Shown piece by piece: positions 8,290 to 15,742 of a stretch of DNA of 64,000 nt. Position numbers and translations under genes: made by a program. Below the pieces are notes generated by a model, which was given only the letters and a program-made list of their open reading frames with translations, was not told where the DNA came from and did no database searches. Each line of letters opens with the position of its first letter. Within the stretch, counting starts at the first letter, position 1. The stretch comes from Parerythrobacter lutipelagi (lineage in GTDB: Bacteria; Pseudomonadota; Alphaproteobacteria; Sphingomonadales; Sphingomonadaceae), in the NCBI RefSeq assembly GCF_005434975.1, contig NZ_SKCJ01000002.1:310001-374000 (forward strand), written 5' to 3'.

Positions 8290-9479
8290 ACGTTTTTGGA
8301 AAATGGTCGGTAGCACTAGTAGCCCTTTCATCTGCTGGCATATTCGCGGCTTGGGTGACCTCGCCCGATCCACGCTACAATCCGGCGAGCTTCGAGGAGG
8401 AGCCGCTCGAACTGGGGCTGGCCCCGCTCGATCAAGCGATCACGCTTGCCCGGTTCGCGGGTGATGATGGCAGAGTGCGCACGATGGTCGTCACCAGCTG
8501 GGACGACGAGACCGCGAAGGGCATTGATCTTGAACAGATAGGAGCACCCGTAACGGACGATCCTTTCGAGGCACTTGGCGGAGCCGATCTGTCCGTGGTT
8601 CGCGCCGGCCAATTCGAAGGCTTGCCAATCTCAACCGTGGCCATGACCAATCTCCTCCCCTCGGGGCCGGGCGGCGAGCAGCATATCGGGACAGGCACGA
8701 ACTTCCCCGAGCATGCCGAAGAGGCCAACAGCACTTCGGTCTTCCAGTTTCCGAAATTCGGTCCGGCTACCCCTGCACGCACAACGGTTCGCGCCAATCC
8801 CGGTATCCTGCTCGACTATGAGGTCGAGCTATGCGTGCGCTTCGACCGAGAGCTTACCTCACCTGCGGATTTCGACCAGGCCGCGAAGGGCTTCTTCCTC
8901 TGCGGTGACTTCACTAACCGCAATGCGCTGATCGAACTCGCCGACCCCGACAACCTGGATTCGGGACACGGTTTCAGCGACGCGAAGAGCGGCCCTGATT
9001 TCTTCCCGACCGGTCCGTTTCTGGTCATCCCCAAAGACTGGAAGGCTTTCATCTCGAATGTCCGCATGACCACCTCGGTCAACGGATCACCCCGCCAGGA
9101 TGCACGCGGTAGCGAGATGACGCTCGACTTCGGGTCGCTGGTCGAGAATTCCTTCGGCGATATGAAGGAACCGCGCTTTTTGTTTCGCGACGGTTACGTC
9201 AAACTGATGGCCGAAGCTTCGATCCCGACCTCCGCCACGTTGATGTCTGGAACCTCGGAAGGGACAATTTTTACTCCTCCCACCCGCGGCGACGTGATCG
9301 AGGCGATCATAGCCTATCTCGGACAGGGCGGACCGCTCGCAGACGAGGATTTTATGGATGTCGCGCGCCGGACATTCATCGCCAACGAACTTGCGGGCAA
9401 GCACTTTCTTCAGCCGGGAGACGTCGTAAGGCACGGCTCCAATCACCTCGGGGATATCGTAGTGGGGGTCGCGGAATGA
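8286..9479 (+). CDS. membrane-anchored fumarylacetoacetate hydrolase-like protein
   Basis: The 397-residue protein starts with a hydrophobic segment (residues 6-24) that could be a signal anchor. The FAH-type fold follows, with NFPEHAEEAN, then LLDYEVELCVRFD (the E-x-E metal ligands), GDFTNRNA and KSGPDFFPTGPFLV. FAH-superfamily enzymes hydrolyse C-C bonds of beta-diketo acids, or decarboxylate or hydrate related compounds, using Mg or Mn. Most members are cytoplasmic and shorter (about 220-330 residues), so an exported or membrane-tethered form is unusual. It overlaps the upstream membrane-protein gene by 4 bases and precedes two XapX genes in the same operon. Confidence 0.75.
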   Translation: MNVFGKWSVALVALSSAGIFAAWVTSPDPRYNPASFEEEPLELGLAPLDQAITLARFAGDDGRVRTMVVTSWDDETAKGIDLEQIGAPVTDDPFEALGGADLSVVRAGQFEGLPISTVAMTNLLPSGPGGEQHIGTGTNFPEHAEEANSTSVFQFPKFGPATPARTTVRANPGILLDYEVELCVRFDRELTSPADFDQAAKGFFLCGDFTNRNALIELADPDNLDSGHGFSDAKSGPDFFPTGPFLVIPKDWKAFISNVRMTTSVNGSPRQDARGSEMTLDFGSLVENSFGDMKEPRFLFRDGYVKLMAEASIPTSATLMSGTSEGTIFTPPTRGDVIEAIIAYLGQGGPLADEDFMDVARRTFIANELAGKHFLQPGDVVRHGSNHLGDIVVGVAE

Positions 9480-9528
9480 TGCGCAACCAGCATTTCGCGC
9501 GTCACTATCCAGGGGAAAATTTCTGCAT

Positions 9529-9753
9529 ATGAAGATCGCGCTTTCATTTGTGCTCGCCCTGGCAATTGGCGCGGCCACGCGGATGATCGGCATACCACTG
9601 CCAGCACCGCCCGCCCTTGTTGGTGCATTGCTAGTACTGGCGATGACGCTCGGACATCTGGTCGCAGAAAAGCAGATCGCCCGGCGCACGGGAAATGACG
9701 TTGGCGATGAGGGTTTGGCAGATGATCCAACAAATGGGGGACACGGAAGGTGA
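9529..9753 (+). CDS. XapX domain mini-protein (first copy)
   Basis: The 74-residue protein consists of an N-terminal hydrophobic helix, then GIPLPAPPALVGALLVLAMT and a second helix ending in GHLVAEKQIARR. This matches the XapX (DUF1427) pattern of a short membrane protein with a Pro-rich loop between two helices. The remainder is a hydrophilic tail absent from the second copy. AGGGGAAA lies about 14 bases before the ATG. The family often sits in catabolic or transport clusters and its biochemical role is not established. It overlaps the next copy by 4 bases. Confidence 0.75.
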   Translation: MKIALSFVLALAIGAATRMIGIPLPAPPALVGALLVLAMTLGHLVAEKQIARRTGNDVGDEGLADDPTNGGHGR

Positions 9754-9914
9754 CGACTGCAGTCGGCTTACTTCTCGCTTTTGTCATTGGATATGGATGC
9801 AGGTGGTTTGGTCTCCCCCTCCCAGCGCCGCCCAAATTGCTCGGCGCACTACTCGTGATCACGATGACTGTGGGGTTTCTTGCGGCAGAATTTACTGTTG
9901 CGATTTCAGGTTGA
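9750..9914 (+). CDS. XapX domain mini-protein (second copy)
   Basis: A GTG at 9750 overlaps the previous stop (GTGA) and opens a 54-codon frame ending with TGA at 9912-9914. The protein starts VTTAVGLLLAFVIGYG, continues GLPLPAPPKLLGALL, and ends in a second hydrophobic helix. It is clearly paralogous to the first copy: helix, G-[IL]-PLPAPP-x-L-[VL]-GALLV, helix. AAGG just before the GTG may serve as a binding site. Two XapX proteins translated in overlap suggest a hetero-oligomeric membrane unit. The 139 bases that follow, to the putP stop, hold nothing I recognise. Confidence 0.75.
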   Translation: MTTAVGLLLAFVIGYGCRWFGLPLPAPPKLLGALLVITMTVGFLAAEFTVAISG

Positions 9915-10053
9915 TTTCTCCGAGCCATTTAGGCGCGGAGCATGTCTGCTTCCGGGTGCCTCGGAAATGGCCTCCAATGACCGAGATTGGGGCGCAAAGG
10001 CGACATTCGCGTTGAAAGGAGACCTCTCTAAAGCTCCCTCAATACCTCGCCGC

Positions 10054-11517
10054 CTAGGCCGCCACCTTCTTCTCAGTCACCCGGCTCACCAGCACAATCG
10101 CCGCCCAGGCAGCGATGAACCCCGGGATGATCTCGTAAACGCCCGGGCCACCCATGAACTCTGCATTCCACCCCAGCGCGATCCACGCCATCACCGTGCC
10201 TGCGCCGACCACCAGCCCCGACAGCGCGCCTGCGCCGGTCATGCGGTTCCAGGTCAGTGACAGGATGATCAGCGGGCCGAATGCTGCGCCGAAACCGGCC
10301 CATGCGTTGGACACAAGGCCGAGGACCTGGCTGTCCGGATCGGACGCGATGGCAATTGCCGCCAGTGCGACCAGCAGCACGCAGACGCGGCCGACATTGA
10401 CCGCCTCACGCTCGCTGGCCTGCTTGCGCAGGAACAGGCGGTAGAAATCCTCTGTCAGGCTGGATGATGCGACCAGCAGCTGCGAGCTGATCGTGCTCAT
10501 GATCGCGGCGAGCAGGGCGGCCAGCAGGAAGCCGGTGATGAGCGGGTGGAACAGCAGATCGGCCAGCACGATGAAGATCGTCTCCGGGTCCTCCACCACA
10601 ATGCCCTCACGCTCGGCATAGGCGCGACCGGCAATCCCCACGCCCAGCGCGCCGAGCAGGGCGACGCCCATCCAGGTCATGCCGATGTTGCGCGCGGTCT
10701 TGACCGCTTCCACGCTGCGCACCGCCATAAAGCGCACGATGATGTGCGGCTGGCCGAAATAGCCCAGTCCCCAGGTGACCGCGCTGAGGAAGCCGATCAC
10801 CGTCAGCCCTTGCGTCATGCTGAGATAGCCGTCCTGCGAGATGGCCGCGATACTCTCCCCCGATGCGCCGCCGGGGCCGAACATCACCACCAGCGGCATC
10901 AGCACCAGCGCCACCACCATGATGCAGCCCTGCACGAAATCGGTCAGGCTGACGGCGAGGAACCCGCCGACCATGGTGTAGGCCAGCACCACGCCTGCGG
11001 TGATCCACAGGCCCGCGGTGTAGGGATCGCCCCAGCCGTCAACCAGCGCGGCGAAACTGGTCTCGAACAGCTTGCCTCCGCCGACCAGGCCGGCGGCGGT
11101 GTAGACGCTGAAGAAGACCACGATGACGATGGCGGACACGACCCGCAGCGCGACCGCCTTGTCCGGGAAACGGTTGGCGAAAAATTCGGGAATGGTCAGC
11201 GCATTGCCGAGTTCGAAGGTCTGCTGGCGCAGGCGCGGGGCGACGACGATCCAGTTGACCAGCGCGCCGATGAACAGGCCGATGCCGATCCATGCCTCGA
11301 CCAGACCGGCGGCGAACAGCGCCCCCGGCAACCCGAGCAGCAGCCAGCCCGACATGTCGGATGCCCCGGCGCTGAGCGCAGCCACGGCCGGGTGCAGATT
11401 GCGCCCGCCGAGCAGATAGCCCTCGCTGTCTTCGGTCGATTTGCGCCAGGCGTAGAACCCGATGGCGAGCATCAGGATGAAGTAGGCGGCGAGTGAAATC
11501 AGGGTTCCGGTCTGCAT
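10054..11517 (-). CDS. putP: sodium/proline symporter
   Basis: The 487-residue protein belongs to the sodium:solute symporter family, with about 13 membrane helices. Proline-transporter hallmarks include GGRNLHPAVAALSAGASDMSGWLLLGLPGALF near the N-terminus (the discontinuous TM1/TM2 region) and SLTDFVQG and STISSQLLVASSSLTEDFYR further on. Length and motifs match PutP. It imports proline with Na+ for carbon use or osmoprotection; the MscL genes elsewhere in the window concern the release side of osmotic stress. It is a single gene. The 87 bases between it and the CHAT gene show no feature. Confidence 0.88.
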   Translation of the reverse strand: MQTGTLISLAAYFILMLAIGFYAWRKSTEDSEGYLLGGRNLHPAVAALSAGASDMSGWLLLGLPGALFAAGLVEAWIGIGLFIGALVNWIVVAPRLRQQTFELGNALTIPEFFANRFPDKAVALRVVSAIVIVVFFSVYTAAGLVGGGKLFETSFAALVDGWGDPYTAGLWITAGVVLAYTMVGGFLAVSLTDFVQGCIMVVALVLMPLVVMFGPGGASGESIAAISQDGYLSMTQGLTVIGFLSAVTWGLGYFGQPHIIVRFMAVRSVEAVKTARNIGMTWMGVALLGALGVGIAGRAYAEREGIVVEDPETIFIVLADLLFHPLITGFLLAALLAAIMSTISSQLLVASSSLTEDFYRLFLRKQASEREAVNVGRVCVLLVALAAIAIASDPDSQVLGLVSNAWAGFGAAFGPLIILSLTWNRMTGAGALSGLVVGAGTVMAWIALGWNAEFMGGPGVYEIIPGFIAAWAAIVLVSRVTEKKVAA

Positions 11518-11604
11518 GGCGCAAGCGGGTAACAGGGCGCGTGCGATATGGCCACCGCGCGCAGCAAATTCGGCAGGAGCGCGCAGCGGGGTGTGCGGCT
11601 ACGC

Positions 11605-14600
11605 TCAGTCCATCCCGATGACGACCATCGGCGCCCACGCGCTGGGATGCGCCCAGCCGGGGTTGGCCGGATCGCGGCGGATCTCGCGCATGGCCTGTTG
11701 CAGCGCCTGCCCGCGCGATAGCCCCTCGTCCTGTCGCGCCAGTTCGATCGTGCGCACGGAAATCAGCTCCGCCACATCGTCGAGCACGGGCCAGTGCGAG
11801 GCGAGCAGAGTGTCTGCTCCGGCATAGAAAAACGCTTCGGGCAGGCCGCCGAACGAGGCGTAGGAGCCGGTCTCCCCGCCGGTGGTCGCGGTGTTGCAGG
11901 CAGACAGGATTACCCAGTCGGCATTGAGGTTCATCCCGGCGATTTCGGTCGCGCGAAGGAGCGCGTCATTCTGGCGGCTTGCGGGATTCTCCACCGGAGT
12001 GAATACGAGCGCGGCTTCGAGCAGCCCCGCCATTTCGCCCGGCAGCAGGCCGTGGGTCGCGAAATGCAGCACATCGACCTGCGACAGGTCGGCATTGTGC
12101 ACCGCCTGCTCGGTGGCAAAATCACCCAGCACGATGCTGTCCTCTCCCGCACCGAGGCTTTGGCGCATGGCCTCCAGTTCGCGCGCGGTGCCTGGCAGTT
12201 CGGCCATTTCAGCAACCGAACGGACCGGGCCGCCTGATCGCGTGATGCGGGCAAGATCGAAACTGCGTTTGTCCATCGTCGGCAAGGTCTTGCTGACCGG
12301 CTCGCCCGACAGGGTCGGATCGCCGAAGCCCGCGAAGCTGGGCGTGGCCGAAGTCGAACGCCCCTCTCGCCGCGCCCGTTGGCGCAGGATGGACAGGGTC
12401 TGGACCGAGGGCAGCTGGATCAGCGCATAGGGCTCATCGGCAACCCACGGTGCATCGCGCAGGTCGGACGGCTGCCAGTCGCTACTCTGGTGCGGTTTGG
12501 CGAGCAGCACATGCAGCGGCAGCGACGCAATCGCACCGTCGGCAACCACGAATACGTTCTTCCTGCTGCGCAACCGCTCCTCGAAGGGGGCGAGGATCTC
12601 GCGGTAAAGATCGTGCGCCAGTGCAGTGGGGAAGGGCAGGCTGGTCGCATCGGGCGTTTCGTCGGTCCAGCGGAACACGACCTCCTGCGGCGCACCGACA
12701 TCGGCCCCCATGCTCCAGCGCAGGCGCTGCACCGCACGCTGCACTTCATCCGCCGACCATTCGCCGCGATGAAAACGAACCCCCTCGGCATCCGCGTATG
12801 CGACCAGCGTGCCGTTCTGGCTGGGCAAAATATGCAGGACGGCTTCGTCAGCCTGCAAAGTTGCTGCCGTGTCCTCGAGCGACATGGGGCGAACTTCGAT
12901 CAGGTCGAAATAGGCAGGGAATTCCGCCTCGAGGTCTGCACGGATCTGCTTTTCGCGGGCCCGCTGCTCGTCGTAATCCATCAGGGAACTACGCGGGAAG
13001 AACAGGCCCGGCTGGACCTCTTCGACATTGTTGAGCCGGTCGAAATAGCGCTGATACTGTTTGGCAAGCTCCGCCGCGCGCGGGCTAATCGTCTCGGCCT
13101 GCCGGTTCGCCTCGCTGATCGCAATATTGCGCGCCGTTTCGTTGGCCATGACGATCTGCATGACCTGATACACCCAGTCGGCATGTGGCAGCGGATCAGG
13201 ATCATCGCTTTGCGGGAAAGCGACGTGGAGCATGCCGGAATAGAGCGGCTTGGCCTTTTCGCTGATGTACTGCGCCGCTTCGGTTTCCTTGACGACGAAA
13301 GCCTCAATCACCTTCGAGCGAGCGAGGCTGCGAAGGTCTTCGTCGCGGCCGCCATGCAATGCGATCTGCAGCCAGAAAGCATTTGCTTCGCGCTCGGCCA
13401 TTTCGGGCGATTCACACCCTGCGATACCAGGCTGTGACGATAGTTTTTGTAGGTCACCGAATTGATAAAACCACGCGGCAGCTTCGCAATTTCTCGAATA
13501 GTTCGGGCTGCCACTCAGATAGTTTTCGTAATATTTCAGGGCGGTCTCGCTGTCGCCGTCGGCAAATCGGGTCAGCGCCAGCTTTTTCCACATTACGTCG
13601 ACTTCATAATCGCTGAAATCGCCAAGCCATTCCCTTTTGAACCCAGCGAGTAGCACCTGTTCAATTCTTTCTTCGCTGTGTCTGCGTTCCTCTGCCTGAA
13701 GGCGTGCTTCGTGAAATCTGAAGTCTGGATAAAGCGATTTGAAATTCGAAACCGCCGCACGACGGCTCCTCTCCTGTAGCGGCCCATTTACGATTGAACG
13801 GTCTGCGCCGCCCGGAATCTTGTCGAGCTGGCGCAGGAATGCCTCGGGTGGACTTGCTCTTCCTTGGACGGACTTCAATATGCGCGCTTCGGCCTTCTCG
13901 GTATCGCCGGTCGCCAGATGAAGGTCGGACCAGGCCAGCAGGTACTGATCGGAAATCTGCCTTTGATCACATGGCTGGTTCGGTGCGGAATATTGCTGGC
14001 AAGCCTGTTCCAGTCTTTTCCTGCCAGCGTCCAGATCTCCGCGCGCGATTTCAGCAGAGGCTGCCAGAACAAAAATCTCGGCCCGCTGGGTAGAAGACAA
14101 CTGGTCGACTTCATCAAGCAACGGTTTCAATTCCGCGAGTGCCTGTTTGCCCTTTCCGTCTGCGGTCAAGGCTGTGGCGCGGACCCGCCGAGTCTCGCGC
14201 AGAAGAAGTTCGTTATCAACATCTCGTTTTTTGAGACGGCGCACCGCATCGGCTGCACGATCGGCATCGAGCAAAGCGTTGGCAAGAAACAGGTCGACGC
14301 TCGCTTTTTCGCTTTCGCTGTTGCCGGCGTAGGTCGGTTTCGCAAGTTGCTCCAGGATCTTTACGCGCTGGCCATGCAGGCCCGCGAATTTCATTTCGTT
14401 CTGTAGCTTGGAGAGCGTTCCCATGATCTCGGGTTGCGACTTGATTGTGGCGTCATCTGGCAAAGGCACGTTGCTGAGCAACGTCCTGACTTCCTCCGGA
14501 TTGTTGTCGAGATACAGCATCTCGGCATAGGCGGGAAAGCGCCGGAGACATCCGAGCTGGAATGTCGTCCTGCTACAGTTTGCAAGGGAGAGCTTCAACA

Positions 14601-14949
14601 ATTCGCGATAGGCTATTTGGACGCTCACGTCGCTCTCGGCAGCTGGCGACCCCCCGATCAAGAATGCGAAAATGTCGCTGCTGAGCAGAACCTCCGGATC
14701 CTCTGCTGCACGAACAAGCTCGACCAATTGGTAAATTCGTCCTGCCCCGGTCGTGTGCGCGAAATTGAACTCGCCGTAATTGTTCTCGCTGCCGGTGGTG
14801 AGAAGGATCCGCTCGAAGTCGGCCAAGCGATCTTCATCGGTTGCCCCGTACCATTCGCTGGCGTTCTCCGGGTTGGCACTTGCGCGCTGCGGAGCGGTCG
14901 AGATTGCCAATGCGAATACCGATGCGGCCAGAAAAACGGTTCTATGCAA
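11605..14949 (-). CDS. secreted TPR-CHAT domain protein
   Basis: The 1114-residue protein starts with a signal peptide (LAASVFALAISTA, cleavage near APQRASA). A long helical TPR-like middle follows, and the caspase-like CHAT domain covers about residues 780-1114. The catalytic pair is visible: H966 in VDVLHFATHG and C1018 in VILSACNT, followed by FGGLPEAFFYAGADTLLASHWPV, typical of the family. CHAT domains are cysteine proteases of the separase/caspase clan. An exported TPR-CHAT architecture is common in bacteria, but substrates are largely unknown. There is no neighbouring gasdermin, effector or defence gene. The gene has its own 235-base upstream region shared with the LOV gene. Confidence 0.85.
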   Translation of the reverse strand: MHRTVFLAASVFALAISTAPQRASANPENASEWYGATDEDRLADFERILLTTGSENNYGEFNFAHTTGAGRIYQLVELVRAAEDPEVLLSSDIFAFLIGGSPAAESDVSVQIAYRELLKLSLANCSRTTFQLGCLRRFPAYAEMLYLDNNPEEVRTLLSNVPLPDDATIKSQPEIMGTLSKLQNEMKFAGLHGQRVKILEQLAKPTYAGNSESEKASVDLFLANALLDADRAADAVRRLKKRDVDNELLLRETRRVRATALTADGKGKQALAELKPLLDEVDQLSSTQRAEIFVLAASAEIARGDLDAGRKRLEQACQQYSAPNQPCDQRQISDQYLLAWSDLHLATGDTEKAEARILKSVQGRASPPEAFLRQLDKIPGGADRSIVNGPLQERSRRAAVSNFKSLYPDFRFHEARLQAEERRHSEERIEQVLLAGFKREWLGDFSDYEVDVMWKKLALTRFADGDSETALKYYENYLSGSPNYSRNCEAAAWFYQFGDLQKLSSQPGIAGCESPEMAEREANAFWLQIALHGGRDEDLRSLARSKVIEAFVVKETEAAQYISEKAKPLYSGMLHVAFPQSDDPDPLPHADWVYQVMQIVMANETARNIAISEANRQAETISPRAAELAKQYQRYFDRLNNVEEVQPGLFFPRSSLMDYDEQRAREKQIRADLEAEFPAYFDLIEVRPMSLEDTAATLQADEAVLHILPSQNGTLVAYADAEGVRFHRGEWSADEVQRAVQRLRWSMGADVGAPQEVVFRWTDETPDATSLPFPTALAHDLYREILAPFEERLRSRKNVFVVADGAIASLPLHVLLAKPHQSSDWQPSDLRDAPWVADEPYALIQLPSVQTLSILRQRARREGRSTSATPSFAGFGDPTLSGEPVSKTLPTMDKRSFDLARITRSGGPVRSVAEMAELPGTARELEAMRQSLGAGEDSIVLGDFATEQAVHNADLSQVDVLHFATHGLLPGEMAGLLEAALVFTPVENPASRQNDALLRATEIAGMNLNADWVILSACNTATTGGETGSYASFGGLPEAFFYAGADTLLASHWPVLDDVAELISVRTIELARQDEGLSRGQALQQAMREIRRDPANPGWAHPSAWAPMVVIGMD

Positions 14950-15184
14950 ATTGTCCCCCTCATGCCGAGCCGAGCCTTGGCGGCGTTCTCGTGCGGTGGC
15001 GGCCTAACAGAGACAATACGCACCGGTCAAAGTAGCGCTTCCGGCCAAGCAGCCTTGCAGGGCGTTATTTGCCAGCACCCGCCGAAGGCTGCCCCCTCTC
15101 GGCGGATACTTAATAAATATTAGATTTGGCAGGGGGTTGCGAAGAAAACTTGCGCGAAGGTTAGTTTTGTTTAGCAGGGGCCCG

Positions 15185-15727
15185 ATGGGATTCTTCGCTG
15201 ACTCGACGGCGACGCCGGACGGGCTGTCGCAACTCTTCGCCAAGAGCGGCGTGTCGTTGACACTGGCGGATTATACGCGCGAGGATTGCCCGCTCGTCGC
15301 AGCCAATCAGGCGTTTTGCGATCTATCGGGATATGCTGCGCAGGAGTTCATCGGGCGCAATTGCCGGTTCCTGCAACCCGAAGGCGGGGCTGGGCCTGTG
15401 CGCAAGCGGATGCGCGACTTTATCGGCGATAGCACGGTCGCAGACGGCCGGTTCGTCATCCCGAACGAGAAGAAGGACGGGACGCCGTTTCTCAATCTGG
15501 TCTATATGTCGAAGCTGAAGTTTAAGGGCGAGGTTTCGTTGATCCTCGGTTCGCAGTTTCAGATCAAGGACGTCACCATGAGCTCCGCAGACCTGTACGA
15601 CCGCGCATTGAGAGATGATCTGCGCAAGCTCAATCAATTGACCAACGAAAACAACTGGGGCGTCTTCGGCAGCTTCGAAGCACTCGCATCAAGTCACGCC
15701 ATTCTGGCCCAGCTTCGGCTTGAGTGA
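15185..15727 (+). CDS. short LOV photosensor protein
   Basis: The 180-residue protein is mostly one LOV domain (about 20-135). C60 in IGRNCRFLQ is the cysteine that forms the flavin adduct in blue light. The NEKKDGTPFLNLVY segment holds flavin-contacting Asn residues, and GSQFQIKDV contains the signalling Gln. After the core comes a helical tail with no output domain, so it probably acts by binding another protein. I start at ATG 15185, preceded by CAGGGGCC; the upstream codons (RRKLARRLVLFSRGP) look non-coding. It is followed after 15 bases by a CheB-CheR-PAS-HWE kinase, a likely partner. Confidence 0.82.
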   Translation: MGFFADSTATPDGLSQLFAKSGVSLTLADYTREDCPLVAANQAFCDLSGYAAQEFIGRNCRFLQPEGGAGPVRKRMRDFIGDSTVADGRFVIPNEKKDGTPFLNLVYMSKLKFKGEVSLILGSQFQIKDVTMSSADLYDRALRDDLRKLNQLTNENNWGVFGSFEALASSHAILAQLRLE

Positions 15728-15742
15728 CGCAAGAGGGATCGC

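Noticed and set aside
10546-11496. 316-residue plus-strand open frame, His/Asp/Glu-rich
   Set aside because: Antisense to putP; its composition is what the complement of membrane-helix codons gives.
11605-14949. CHAT protein as part of an anti-phage defence system
   Set aside because: No gasdermin, CRISPR, reverse transcriptase, nuclease or other defence gene adjoins; the signal peptide also argues against a cytoplasmic defence role.
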